Source of the DNA: Setaria digitata
Taxonomy: Eukaryota > Nematoda > Chromadorea > Rhabditida > Setariidae
NCBI GenBank assembly: GCA_003640385.1
Contig: RCAB01000023.1
Span: 186,001-250,000 of the forward strand
DNA: 64,000 nt
Reading direction: 5' to 3'
Shown here: positions 1 through 13,770 of the stretch, in pieces
How positions within the stretch are numbered: position 1 is the stretch's first letter
How the letters are laid out: every line of letters starts with the position of its first letter
Notes under the pieces: model-generated
Seen by the model: only the letters and a program-made list of their open reading frames with translations
The model's database searches: none
What the model was told of the DNA's origin: nothing
Position numbers and translations under genes: made by a program

Positions 1-1
1 G

Positions 2-2544
2 ATTGAACTTGGACATGACAGAAAACATGATAATATGGCGAAAGCAGGAAGCACGTCAGCTGCACAAAATGAACATGATGAAGTTATTGCTGCTGAGAAG
101 GTACTCAATGCAATGCTATTCTACCGGCGGTATGGAATTACCAGAATTCACATGAGTATCTCATCATTTCAGTAAGTTTTCCAATCTTTTTTATAACTGT
201 TTTTCAAAGAAACATGTTGATGGTGAAATTTAAGCTTATATGAGGTATCTTCAATTTTTTAGCTAGATATTCGAACTATTTTTTACTTCCTAATTTTCTG
301 CTTTATCTGAAAACTGACTACTCTTTTCAGAAAAATCTCAAAAGAACAGCAGACTGCGCTTTCTCCATCTTACCAGTACCAACTTGTGAAAATGAAGGAA
401 TGCATTATTCACAATCAAAAGTATCATTTGAGTCGTCATAAATCACGCCTAATCTTTTCAAGCATCTATTCAGAATATAATATAAAATTTTCTATTTTTT
501 CTTTTTTGTTTCTGATTGCTTCCATTTTTATAGTGGGATATATAGACACAGGATTTTTCGAGAAATTCATCAATATTAGAAATTCATCAGTCATTTCACG
601 AGAAATGACTCGTATAAGCCAAGCTTATGTTTTTTTATAGGGTTTGGAAAGAAATAATAGAATGTGGAATAAACATGTTTCGAGACGATTTTGCCTTACG
701 TGCTGCTGCTCAGATGACACAGTTGAGACCATCCAACGATCATTATATGTCGAAAGTGAGAAGTACTCTGAAACAAATAATGAGGGATTGGAGTAGTGAA
801 GGTATGGTCTAGCTGTTAGTAATTGGTTAAGCAGTAAATTTTTGTACGAAATTCTTCGATGGATTTTCAGAAAAATTTCTTTATTCTTTTAAAATTTCAA
901 TCAGTGCTGTAATGACCACTAAAGTAAGAAGTTACAGAGTGCGCATATCTGTCAAGTACAACTTTTCAATAAATAGCTAGAAATTATCGCGGGAAATAAT
1001 TAGATCTTAAATTATCGGTTATCAAATAACTGCTGCCATTTGACTGTTACAATTAGTTATCTGTCAGTTTCGTTATTGTTTATGTAGTTGTGAACTCTTT
1101 TATAATTTGAGAATTCGTATTTCTTGATATTGTTTTGGCTTATTCAGCAGAGTGGCTTAGACTAGATTTTCGATGTGTTTATATTTGATTACTTTTCATA
1201 CCTTATAAGGAATATTATTTAACAGCAGTTCTGTTCAAAGGTCAAGCCGAGCGGGAAAGTTGCTACAGCGATACGATCCAAGTTTTATGTGAGCATTACC
1301 CGAACAAAGAAACCCGATCGGCTATTGAAGTTTTGGTTCCGGGTGCTGGGCTGGGTAGATTAGTTTGGGAACTTGTGAATGAAGGATTCTCGGTCCAGGG
1401 AAATGAATTTTCGATTTTAATGCTTCTTACATCAAATTTCATCTTGAATAAGTGTAAACAGGTATTTTAAATTGATGTGCACAATTGGTACTTTTATCTC
1501 ACTTCTATATTTTTCATTCCGACATGTTTGGATACACTTTAAATACTTCAGTCTTTGAAATGATATCAAAAAGAGACTTTTCTTTCATACTGTTCTTTTA
1601 AATTTTACATAGTATTTGTTTTCCGTTTTCCAGGCAAATGAATATGAGATTTTTCCATTTGTACTGGATACATGCAATAACTGGTCATACGATGATCAGC
1701 TGAGGCCAGTTCGCTTTCCTGATGTATGCCCTGTTATGCCTGATCATGTAAGTTACAGCATTTAATAAACACATACCATCACATACCTTTTACATGTATT
1801 GCGTGCAACACTCTGGTTTGCCAAAATTTTGAGCTTCTTTTATTCATTTCTAGAAAAGTAAAAATTATCTTAGATTTTTGTGTATTTTTCCCAGTCCGTT
1901 AATTTGATTTTTTCTTTGTTAGAGACCAAACAACTTTTCAATGTGTGCGGGTGATTTCTTAGAAGCTATGAAGAATGATACGGAACGGTGGGATGTTGTT
2001 GTGACAGTCTTTTTTATCGATACGGCAGTCAATGTACTCGATTACATTGATACGATTCATAAGTAGCTTCTTTTTTATATTTAATCAGTGTTATTGCTCA
2101 TAAAAATTCTGTTTTTTCCTTGAATGTTGCTTGGTTCAAGGTGACTTTTTTTTTGGTTGAATCACTGCAGTGGTTTAAGGATACTAAAAAAAGATGGTCT
2201 CTGGATCAATTTTGGACCGCTTACTTACCATTTTGCTGATGGAGAAGCTGAAGGTGCTATTGAACTGCCATACGATTCAATTATTCAATATATTAAGACA
2301 AAAAATTTTCGGTATTAGTCTATTTTGTTTCTCCTTGCATTATTTTGCCATATGTAAATTATAAAAAAATATGAGATACTGAAAAAAATGTTTCATTGAT
2401 AAAACAAAAGTTTTTCCTTCGATGTTTAGGTTTGAACGCGATGAACGGGCCAATAAATCCAACCCTGCATTATATGCTTGCAATCAGAAATCGATGCTAC
2501 GTTATCAGTATAACTGTGGATTCTTTGTATGCACAAAATTGTAA
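2..2544 (+). CDS. CARNMT1: Carnosine N-methyltransferase (CARNMT1/N2227 family), 5' end possibly cut
   Basis: SAM-dependent methyltransferase that in animals methylates carnosine to anserine. Inferred exons: 2-171, 331-420, 641-801, 1229-1461, 1634-1747, 1923-2062, 2171-2311, 2430-2544; all phases agree. Seen: the family stretch [14 protein letters not shown], the SAM-binding loop [31 protein letters not shown], then [28 protein letters not shown], and [17 protein letters not shown], ending in FFVCTKL. These match the order and spacing of the family. The frame is open to the window edge; an ATG at 35 would give 376 residues, close to the roughly 400 of vertebrate homologues, so 35 may be the true start, but an upstream exon cannot be excluded. 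Identity is very likely; substrate is inferred from the family. Confidence 0.9.
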
Positions 2545-3630
2545 TTTACTGTGGGTATCAGAATTTTCCGTGGAACTTAGTGTTTGAGATTTTTTCCGAT
2601 TATTTTTCTAATGAAGGGATGCTATAAATCATTGTATTTTAATGAGCTAGTTAACCAATCATTTCATGAAATCTGCTGGTTTCATGGAAGTGAATATCGG
2701 TAGTAGATTTCTCTTGCAGTTCATTAAGCCAGTGGCATTAAACGTCTCTCCCATTAAATATTTTTCTATGAAAGAAAATCCTCAGTTATCTAGATTAGCA
2801 CTAACAAAAAATGGACACCAGTTTACTTACCATCAAGAAATTTCTACCTGGTAAGAAACGTATCGTTCTCATTTTGTTATTTCCCTTAATATACTTTAAT
2901 ACCGAATAAAATATACTTCGGAATTCTTTTTTTTTCTATGATAACTACAGGTCTTTTCACCTTCTGTGAATTCTTGTGTTCTGGATTTGAGATAAAATGG
3001 AGTAATCTGCACAATTTTTTGTGCACTAATTTGAAAACCGATGTGATAAGTTCAAAAATTTATCCCTTCATTTCTTTTTCATGTTAGCTGCAGTTTATTC
3101 GGACGTATTTTAAACATTTCTTTAATGAGAATTTCAGCTCATCAGATGGGTTCAGCACTCAAATTTATTGAATCTGTCATATTTTCATATATGTTGTTTT
3201 GTCAATGAACACAATCTACTGTATTAGCGAGCTTCCATACAAGGAATCTAATGTTCGTTTCACAATCCCTATTTTTTAACCTTCTAATTGGAATTGTCTG
3301 AGGTTATATTCCAAGGTTTCTATAAAGAACAGATTCAGATACGGCTTTATGCAGACTGCAATTCACTGGAAGATTTATATTTGAATTAAATGATCTTGAG
3401 CTTTTTTCTTGAAGTAATTTCATAATTTTTGGTCCATGACTTATGAATGTTGTAGAGTAGCAACGTACGCTTAACGAGTTTTCCAAATTTGTTGTCATTG
3501 GATAAAACTGCACTGGTCTGATTTTAAACATGGAAATTCGTATGAGTCTGGAAAATTTTAAGTGACTATCTTCCGAAAAAATTTTTTCCTTTGATCATTT
3601 GAAGAGCATTAACTTCTGTTATACTTGCAG
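2545..3630. other. 3' UTR/intergenic between CARNMT1 and WDR59
   Basis: No supported gene. A candidate poly(A) signal AATAAA lies at 2905-2910, about 360 bp after the CARNMT1 stop. An open stretch at 2666-2850 ends at a GTAAGA donor-like site, but its codons show no family resemblance. The missing N-terminal exon(s) of WDR59 (about 20 residues judging from homologues) should lie here. Confidence 0.5.
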
Positions 3631-6600
3631 GCAACTGCACTCGACAATGATTTCACAGAAAAATATATGTGTATCGGGTCGTAAGTCCTCAAATTTTATA
3701 TTTTTCAAAACCCTTGAATTTAACCATAATTATTCAAATTCACAGTACTGCGATATAGTTGGTAATTTGTATTCTCATTTATTCTCAAAAGCTAGCATTG
3801 AAATTTGCTCTGTATGTCAGTCAGGGTATTCTTCAAAATTTTGGTTTACAAGCTGCATAAAATTTGAGTAAGAAAATGAGCTTTTGATATTTGCTAAAGA
3901 TTTAGTGTCTCCTGAATCTAGGCCAGGGTCAGTATCAGTTGTCGAGAGTGAAAAATATTCAGTAATCCCACGAAGTATAAGGACAAATCGACATAATGCA
4001 CATATAATACGCTGGCAACGTCTGAACGATACATCTGGCAATCACATCGTTTGCGCGGTAATCTTTTTTAAAATTTTGGGATTCACATTGCATTTTATCA
4101 GCACTTTATTCCTCTTTTTAAAAGTCACTTGGAATGGAAAGGAATTTCCTTTTTAATTATCCTATTTTTGCAGTCTACACAATTTTTCGATATCTATGGA
4201 GTGAATACTGATTGTTTGAGTCTGCTTGGTTCCACTTGTGCTCATCCTTTTAATTTGACGGACACTGACTGGTGTTCATGTGATTCAAATGTCTTGGTAT
4301 CCTTTCAAGAGTTTTTCTTTGCTTTTGTCTCTCAGCGATTATTAATTTTAGTTCACTTATAGCTTTTTTTGTTTCTTGTTACTCGTGAATGACGTATATT
4401 CAGTTATCGTGTTCAGTCGATGATGCGGTGAAATGTTGGGATTTACGAGATTTGCGTTGTCCTTGTTTGCAAATGCAAGTTATTGGTGGAGCAGAGCAAG
4501 CGAAGTGGGCCCCGCTGTCAAATAATTTACTCTGTACTTCGCACGGCACCGATTTACGCTTGTGGGATAAGCGGGTAAGTTAATGATTCGAGTATAATTG
4601 AATGTTTGATACGTATAACAACATTGTTTCTTAAATTATTCTGCAAGATATGTCTTCTATTTTACATTAGTCTTGATAGTTCTGGGAGTTTATTAATTGT
4701 TAAATCCAGCGATAAAAGAATGTGAGTCTTTCTGAAATACTGATAAAACCCGTTTTGTTTCTTCGCTCCATCGAAGTTAAAAGGTTCTCTTGTAAGGAAG
4801 GACCCATGAAGCTGTTCACGGTTGATCATTTTAGGTTAATTTGAACTCAGACATATATAACGTAGAATTATTTTTGCATATGTAATTTCTTTACATCCTA
4901 AATCCATCCCATTTTTCATTTTCACTGCATTACTACTTGATTAAAATCAATCTTTTATCATTCATAGCTCTAGAGATAACTTACCTTTCTACTGATAGCT
5001 AACAGGTCTCTCAAGTTTTCTGTTAAAGTATGAAAGTCATAACTAACGCGCTTAGGCATGCATATCTGTTTGCAAAATAGATTCTAAATTACTGATTGAT
5101 ATATTAGCTCACTATTATGTCAACAGATAGTCAAATATTTTCAATTATTTACTTTGGGTAATTAAAAGAGAAAGAAATTTAAAAAATAAAAAAAAAAGCA
5201 AGAAAGATTTTTATCGAAGAAAAAAAATCTGCTATTTTATAGAATGTGAGTTTTCCTATGGAAACTGTCTCAGCACATATGCAGAAAATTTCTTGTGTTA
5301 TGTGGCACCCTACAGTTGCTACATGTTTCTTAACTGCCGGCATGGATGGTTATATTAAAGTAATTTCTTATGCAGTTTATGGATTGTAGTTCGTTTGAAA
5401 TCCGAATTTTCTTAACTACCAAGTTATCCGACTTTGATATCACTTTTTGATCCTGATTTCAATTTGGACGTAGTAAATTATGCAGAAAACATTAACAGGA
5501 AGTAGAATTATCCTGCTTATTATCATACTGAAACTTAGATGTGGAATAGCAATGATCTGACAAAGCCACGACATTCGTTGGGAATGCTACCAGCTCCAAT
5601 TTGGAAAATAAAATTTTCAGTAAGTAAAATTGAGCTTTCTGTTGGGAATATGCAAGTAGATCCATCGAGAACACTGCTTCTTCTGTGGGCTTCATTTTTT
5701 ATCATTTGGTTTTTTCATACAAATGATCCTGAATTCATTTGTATATTATTTGTTTAGAGTGATGGAAATGAATTCGCATCAATACCACTGCCACTTTATG
5801 GGCGATTAGAAGAAAGTTGTGCGTTAAGTTTATGGAAAACCAGCTCTCTTGAAATTATTCAAGTAATTGGGGTTAGTATTAAATCCTTTTTAAAATGATT
5901 CTTAAATACAATCACGACTGTTTTCTCTTCATTGCGCAATCTGTTTAGTTTATGTAAGATATGAATATTTGTCCAGTTTTCGTAATTTCCAGTGTGAAGA
6001 TGATGTCCTGCTCGATCTATGCTGGCAGAAGTTTCGTTTGCAGAGGCAAACTTATAGTTGTTTGTATTCTGCATCAAGATATGGTAAATTACGGAAATAT
6101 AATCTGCCACTATTCCAAGATTCGGTAATTGTTGAGTTTTCAACCTTTTTTTTACATCTGCAGAAAAAAGGAATATAGTCCTAAAAAATAAATGTGAGTT
6201 AATAACGCAATTACAGATCATATTTATTGTTTTCTATAGACTAAAGAAATAACAGAAAAAAGTTCCTTCTCTAAATCCGGAGAAAGTGCCGAAAATGCGT
6301 TTGTCCTTGATGAAGAAATGAAAGAATTAAAAACAAAGGAGCAAGCCTCATCAGAAAACGTCATTTTACCAAATGCTACTCTTCATGAAGGTATAAATTT
6401 TCCTTCTCCACTGAATAATCAGCTATAAAAAGTTGAAAGTTTTTTGTGTTGTTTTCGTTTAAATACTAAAGAGATAACGGAAAAAATTTTCTCTACAAGA
6501 GTAACAAAAAGATCTGACAAAAATGTTATCTCATTGCATTCAGAGTTGTGCAATAGCAGTTATTTGGAAAGTATTAATTATAGTTGATCGCAAAATTTTT

Positions 6601-9600
6601 AAAAAAAAGTGTTTTACAAAACATGTTTTGCAGATGGAATTAGCAAACTTAATGAACAGCCATTAATGACTAGTAAAATGGAGATTATTGAAAACAGGAT
6701 TTGTTTGACGGTACGAAGACAAATAGATATTCTGGTAGCTGAATTGATTCCTTTGAAACGTATGCGCAGTGAAGATTTATTTGTTGAACAAGTAAGTGAT
6801 TTATTAGCCTTTCTAGAATTACTTTCAAGAGTTTAAGAATTGATCTCTTCAGGAATCTTACTAGGAATAGGAATTTCGTTCTTCGATTTTTTCCATTTTT
6901 ATTTCAGGTAGATGATAAGCATAGCTTAGTAACATGGGGCAAAAATACGGCCTCTAAATTTCGGATTAAAACAGCTTTGTCATTGGAGGAAAAGATGAAA
7001 GGATTCACTCATATAATTATCCAAATTATTGATGAAGAAAGCCATTTATCAGTTGATGAAATCAAGACTATTCTTAAAGTAAATGTTTTTTTCTTCGCAT
7101 AATATGAGTATTCTGGTAAAGCGAAATCTCCCTTTTAACTGACCTTGATGGATATTTTCTATCTCTTTTTTTTTCTATTTCTAAGATTTTTAAAGCGATT
7201 GTCAGATATTCAAAGAAAAAAGACCAAGTATATGTTTTTTATATTAAGTGGAAAAGTTGTTCATACTGTCAGACTTAGTGCTTTACACACGATCAAACTG
7301 GACTACGTGAACAGCATGGTGTTGTATTTCAGAAATTATCAGAAGAAACAATCACTATAGATGTATCTTTAGAAAAAGAGCCAATTTTGCCTGTTATATT
7401 GCATAATTTGCTTAAAATAATAACTTCAATGGAGGTATACCTTTCCTTTTGCTGAATTACAGTGGGAAAGTGAGAAAGTTCATAACCTTAATTGTGGTTA
7501 TTGGGAATCTTTTACTTTCTTTTGCATTGAATTCAATTAAAGAATGAGGAGGAAAAGAAAAATCTCGTTGCTTTTCTTCTTTTTGTTTAGAAAAGTATTT
7601 CAAGTTTAGAAATATTCTAAGGTCTTCACTCCTCGAACGCTTGACATTCCACAGCGTCCAGAAAATGCTGTCCAGTTTTGTGAAGGTGCCTCGGTTGAAA
7701 GTGTGTTGGAAACCGTCTCCGCTATTGTACCAAAAAGGTAAATTTTGTGAAGAGATTATGGACGCATTAATCTTCCGTGGTATTTCTCCTCTTTGTTGAC
7801 TTTTCCAGATTAGTCAATTTATTCTTTAGTACGCTTTCGTCACCATTACTGTCAACTTCCTACGATCGTTGGATACCATCTCCTCGCACTTGTGGAGCAC
7901 GTTTTAACGGGTCAGGTATGATCAATTTGATAATTTCTATAAGTCACAAGTGTTTTCTTTTCGAAAGTCTTTTGAAAAGTTGCATTCTTAGATTACCATA
8001 TTCACAAAAATTAAGCTGATATGATTTTGAAGGATTTTTGGTTGTCTTTGGACGAAACGAATTAGCGATGCGGCGTATGCAGTCAAGTAAAGGTTCATTT
8101 CAAGACGAATCACTGTGGCTTTCGGCAGAACGAATTACCCAAGGAATAAAAGGCACTTCTTCAAAGGTTATTTCATTTTCGAAATCCTCTTTTTGTGGCT
8201 TTTTATCTACTCCTTTATTTAAGCATTACTTTAGAAAGGTCCGTTCAGTTTTTTGGATGATGGCCATGAAGTTGTAGGTGGTACGCCACGTTCACTCGAC
8301 GATTACAAACATGAACTACTCGTTTGTGAGTTATTGTCTTCATGCATATTTTGATTAAGTTCAGTGAGTTGACTTTCAATTTCTGGGAGAAGAGTGATGA
8401 AACATTGACGAATGCTTGGTACAAACTACATTTTTTTGGTACAATGATAGTTGTATAAGACTTTTGGATTTGTAAAAGTTCTTTTTTGAATTCAGGATTT
8501 TTTCTTCAAAATTACTTTGGATAATTCACACTAATTTTAGAAGTAGTTGCAGCTATGGAAGATATGAATACTCGTTTGCAAAATTTTTGTAGTCACGAAA
8601 AATGTAGTTCACCTTTATGTCAATCGATCTCGGGTACTCCGTTTTTTCCGCGTAGCATGGCTTTGCTTCAACAGAAATTCGATATTGCAAGCAGTGGAAC
8701 ATCTTCGCTACTTGGGATGCGTACAAGTAATGTATGTAAAATGCTTAAAAAGAAACCAATATCAAGCTCGAAAAAATCGTAATAATATATATTATAAAAA
8801 TGGCATTTGACAGAATTACTGCTTACAGTCATTGGCAGTGCTAAGCAACATATGTAGCAACAGTACGCAAAATGTTCGATCGCATCGTCACAGGGGAAAC
8901 TCAGGAACCAATGTTCTTGCAGACGGTAAATACAATCAGTTTATTTTAATCCTTTCAACGGATAATAAATTATTTTTGAAGAAGAATTTGGCACGTTGAA
9001 ATCACGAAAAAAAAGCGAAATCTTAAAAATAATATGTATAGAACTTTGGAATACGAATAATACTTCAAAATTACTTTCATGCTTTTGAATTTATGTCGAT
9101 TATTAAAATAGATGATTTAAAATCCAGTTTATAAATTAATTTTTTGTTTATTTTACTGTTTTAAGAGTATTTTTGAAGGAATTGTGTTTAATTCAGTGAT
9201 TTGAATTTGTTAGGTAGGAACTTTTTTATATATTTGTAGATCATCATCATCTGGATGGCTGTGCTCCAATATCCGTGGTGGTCATTTATGATGTATCAGT
9301 GCTTATGTCAGTTAGCAAAGATCTTGCTCGTAAATATCGGTTTGGCTTTACAATCTTTTATCATATTGTAATGTAATAATTTCAAAAGATTTTCCAATAC
9401 AGCTCACTTTAGTTCCCATGTACGTCAAAATTTAAGCTGTTAAAAATTAACTGCACCTATTGAACGATTAAACAGTCAAGATTTTTGCTAGGCTTCTTGG
9501 TTCTAATGCACTGGAATTGTGTTTGTGGAACCGAAAAGTAGTGGAAGAAATAGGACGTAAGGATTTGGAAAATATATGGCAAATTATTGAACTTTGTATA

Positions 9601-12600
9601 CGGCTGGGGAAGTCAAGGTTACAATAGCTCATGTTATCAACTTGGAATGCTAAACTTTAATGATTTTGTTTAGTTTTCACAGGAATATTTCTGTCAATGT
9701 CTGACTTTAATAATGTTGTCCGCAGTTTTATACAAAATCACTAAAATTCTTGTTAAAGTCTACAAATTTATTTATGATACTTTTAGGAGTTTCCGTTTGT
9801 TTTTCCATCTATTCTACATTTATCACTTTTAATGTTTTGCTGCACTTTTAATTATTATTTTCCTTTTTAGTTTACTTTATTTTTTATCATTTTTATTTAT
9901 TTTATTTGTCCATCAGATTTTTCGTTTTCTTGTCAAAATTTTTTATATTTTTTGCTTAAAGAAGACTAAAAATAAGGACAAATAAAGAATATAGACTAGT
10001 CGAATCGTTTGTTAGAAAATTTCCTGTTGGTTATGACGTGAAAAATAAGCTGTGTAAGTACTTGTTATTTTAATTAAATCATTTAATTGCAGCTGGCGCA
10101 GATATTGTGCCTTTGATGAAAGCAAAACATTGACAAGTGTGCTTGATCTTGATTCGTCAGAAGACAGTATGTCAGAAGAAGACAGCATGGCTGTGGCTGT
10201 TCATCCATTCGGACGTTCATTAATTAACAGTTTGTAAATTTTTCTTTATATTCTTAAAAATCTGTTGTACTAGACGTTGATTTCATCTAGCTGATTTCCT
10301 GAGTTTTCTACATATATCATAATATAAGTACATTTTGAAGGAATTTCTAAAAAAAAAAAATTATTTTAGATTGGATTATTTTACGCGTATCAATGATTAT
10401 CAGACTGCTGCTGTTATAATTTGCGTCTTAGGTTTGAGACATAAACGAACTTTTGAAATAACAAATGTGGAATCATTAAATACCGCGAAATTTTCTGTCA
10501 GCCATGAGCGTTCCCTTAATACTTATGGCAGCACTTGTGTAAGTCGAAATATTCCTTTTTGGAACCTCTAATGGTAATAAGATCGGTGAATTTTCCCTTG
10601 CTTTTGTGTCAACTGCTCCAAAAAAAAATAAATAAAGTCGTAAAATTCTAAATGAATTTTCAAAAGATGTGTCATATTTTCCCATTTTTCTAATATGCAT
10701 ACCCTAAGAAACTAACTGTTTTGGTTCCTATAAGAAAGCACAAAAAATGTACAATGTAAGAACAAGGAAAAAAGAAAGTAGGACTGCTAGAAGGAAAAAA
10801 TAGATGAGGTGATAATCTGTTATTATTCCTGTGTTGAAGTAATAGATCAAGAGCTGGAGTCCTGCTCATATCTAGTCAGTTTTTCACTTGCAAGTTTCTG
10901 CAATATTATTCTTGCTCTCTTGAGGCTTCTCTTTCTGTGATTACAATTTTTGTTTATAATTGATTCCGTGCGGTGCATTTATTGTTCAGTTTACCAGAGG
11001 GACCTAATTATTTTTTAGCGATGCTTCTTAGTTCTGGATATCTCAATGCTTTTTTCAAATAGAATATGTTATTATTTACCAACGGAAAGTTGGTTTTTAA
11101 ACTTATTTGGCTTAGTAAAGATTGAACAACCAGAATTTTGACATTTTAAAACCTTTTTACAATTGCAGAGTGGCCCGATTTACAGCGCCGCGACTCATGC
11201 AAATACTAAATTAGGCTTGAACTTTCGGTCATTGCAACAAGAAAAGTAATTTATTATTTTTAGATGAAAAAAGTCAGAATAAGTTCACTGGTTAAGACAA
11301 TATATGGGACATTAATATGAGGGTCTTAAACCGTTTTGGTGATAGATTTTTCTTGTCATTATTTCTTTGTATTGCTGTTTTACCCTCTTATTTTTTTGCT
11401 ATATATTTCTTATTTTAGACAAGATATAAACGAACAGCTTCATCCAACAGCTTCCTCTTCAAAAACTCCTCGAAAATTTTCCACTTTATTTCAGAATACC
11501 TTGATTGGTCATCGTTCAGTGAAGTCTGCCAAAACAGGTTTGTTCCAAGTTATGCATGTGCTAACTTATATATTCGGTTATATCATTAAGAATTCCATGC
11601 CTGTGGAAGATAAAGATTATTAATCCATGGAAATGCGCTTCAGGCTTTTCTATTTAAGAAACAGCTAAGCTTATGAGTTTAAATTTCGAAACTTATATTG
11701 AATAACAGTTCAAACTTAGTTTTGTCGAGGTTGATTTTGCTTTTTTTTCAGGACAAGATATTAAGAGATCATGTGGTCATCCTATGTCCGACACATCAGC
11801 AATACCAAGTAATAAAGAGCAGTTGCCTCAGGATCCTGCTATCCGGAAAAGCGCTCGTAACTTTTATAGGTTTGTTTACTGCCTAATTTTCAAGACTTGA
11901 AGAATGTTTTTGAAGCTACTTATCGAATTTAACTGTTAAAACCTGAAATACATTTATTCTAAATCTTAGCATGGTATCTTTCGAGATCTCAATAATTGAA
12001 GTTTCCTAATGAAAATATGCAGTCCACCCTAGAAGGTTGCAAACGAAATTTCCATATTCTGTTGATATGGATTTAATGTTTATTTTTGTTTAAAAAACTG
12101 TTCCATTGTACAAATGATAGTTATAGTTGTAATTCGGCAACTTTTATTGCTCACCTTTGCTTGCAGAAATTTGAAATTCATATTAATTTATTCTGATTTT
12201 AGCCTCTTGGACCCAGCCTATAACGATCGGTTTGATGAAGTACGCCATCAGTATGCCAGTTTACTCTTCAGGTGGAGAATGTTTTCAAAAGCTGCAGAGG
12301 TGATGAAATATAGCGAAACTGCACCTTATTCAGCACCATTACGGAGTAATTTTTTATATTATTGTTAAGTTGCAGAGAAGAGGACGAATAGTCACTGATG
12401 AGGTGAGGTAATAAATTGGCTGTAATCATAAAAGAAAAAGATCTTCAGATTCTGATGGCGCTGAAAGTAAAATTTTTCTAAACCATAGTAACGGTGTCTT
12501 CCAATCCAGGAATGCACTTCCTATAGTATTGTAAGCTTGCTACAATTCAATAATATTTAGTATTTGCTAAATGAAGAAAGCGGAAAACGACGCTTTTACA

Positions 12601-13203
12601 AAATACACTTTTCTGTCGAAGTATGCAAAATTGGTTTTCTCTTTTTGTTTTTTTTTTTTTTTTTTTTTTTGTTTTCTCTTTTTTTCTTTAGCATGTAGGA
12701 CGAATAGTGGTATTTGCAGCAAACTTTTTTTTTAATTTCAGTTCAGACCGCGTGTCCTTACTGTAATAGTAAGTCGTTGCGTTTCAAATGTGATAATTGC
12801 TGTACTAGCTGGAAGTTTCATTGTTCCTTATGTCAACTTCCAGTCTTAGGTAATTTTCTGTGGTAGAGGTACTAAAGAACAATACATGTAGTCTTTCCGA
12901 TATCATTTATATATGCACTTGTTCCATTTTTTAAAAGCGCAAAGTGCAAGCATCCCTTAAAAAGTAAAGTAGAGTAGTAGGGGAATTTGCTGTTCACTGT
13001 ATAAACATTTTAGATAATTCTGCACTGCATTTTTTCTCATTAAATTTATATTTTTCAATTCACGTCAACCGTTTATAGGTATGTTGACGGTATGCACCGT
13101 TTGTGGGCATGGTGGACACAGCGAACATATGGTAGTTTGGTTTAAGGAAAATAATCATTGTGCATACGGTTGTGGATGCAATTGCAAGTCCGCATGTTTT
13201 TAG
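3631..13203 (+). CDS. WDR59: GATOR2 subunit WDR59 (WD40, RWD and C-terminal zinc finger)
   Basis: Part of the GATOR2 complex, which relieves GATOR1 inhibition of mTORC1 at the lysosome. I infer 29 exons: 3631-3680, 3759-3825, 3922-4057, 4174-4296, 4404-4574, 5243-5359, 5539-5619, 5758-5871, 5993-6124, 6240-6390, 6634-6791, 6908-7078, 7333-7434, 7610-7737, 7809-7915, 8033-8166, 8235-8325, 8544-8731, 8814-8925, 9240-9339, 9492-9617, 10093-10233, 10370-10538, 11169-11245, 11419-11537, 11752-11869, 12203-12345, 12742-12849, 13079-13203. Phases agree throughout, giving about 1185 residues (human about 974). WD40 repeats include CSVDDAVKCWDLRDLR and TSHGTDLRLWDKR; an RWD-like region follows near 6.6-7.4 kb; then PSPRTCGARFNGSG, HPFGRSL, and a C-terminal CxxC ribbon plus VCTVCGHGGHSEHMVVWF and CGCNCK. 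The first exons and exon 2 edges are uncertain; exon 18 uses an unusual AAG acceptor because the nearer AG would create a stop. Confidence 0.92.
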
Positions 13204-13458
13204 AATTTTTTCTCTCTGTGCAGTTCTCGGATGCTATTATTTGCGTATATCTGACGATCATATTTTTAAGCATTTCAAGTTTATTCGGATGCATTCAAGA
13301 TATCGTTCCTGCTTGCGTTGTCAAATGTATTTTGAGGGAACCATATCAGTTGTATTTAATTTTTAAGCATTAATCTACTGATTAGTCTATTCCGTTTAAA
13401 ATAAAAGTGAGTGATAAGTACCTGTTTTCTTTATTGCTAATGTCTTTCTCAAAGAGCA

Positions 13459-13770
13459 ATGGTGCAATCTGCACACAGAAATGTCTTAACATCTACAGCC
13501 TTCACTGATGATGGTAAGATTTAAATCACTTAGCATACATCACATGTCGGAATCAAACCAAACGAATTATATTTAATTCGATTAAAACTTGGAGTTAAAA
13601 TTCGATCAAGGTTGTAATTGAGTTGCGCTACAGAAACTGTTAATAAAAGTATTATTTTTGCAGATAAACTTTCGGATGTGCGTATAGAATCATTATTTGA
13701 AAATTTATGTGGATCCAAACATGGCTGTCGGAGTGGTTTTGTCACAAACAATACCACCAAGGATAGTTGA
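13459..13770 (+). CDS. Possible two-exon small ORF just downstream of WDR59
   Basis: Not recognised. Exons 13459-13513 and 13664-13770 join in phase across a good GTAAG donor and a TTTTTGCAG acceptor, giving 53 residues from ATG 13459 to TGA. The junction reads AFTDDDKLSDVRIESLFENL and continues into a Cys/Gly-containing tail. A further open, coding-like stretch lies upstream at 13223-13345 (contains RISDDHIFKHFKFIRMHSRY) behind a CTGTGCAG acceptor, so these may be later exons of a longer transcript or an alternative 3' end of WDR59. The WDR59 stop at 13203 fits the family C-terminus well, so a separate gene or a gene remnant is more likely. Confidence 0.28.

Noticed and set aside
5859..6221. 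120-codon minus-strand frame
   Set aside because: Antisense shadow of WDR59 exon 9 and its flanks; the plus strand carries the conserved sequence.
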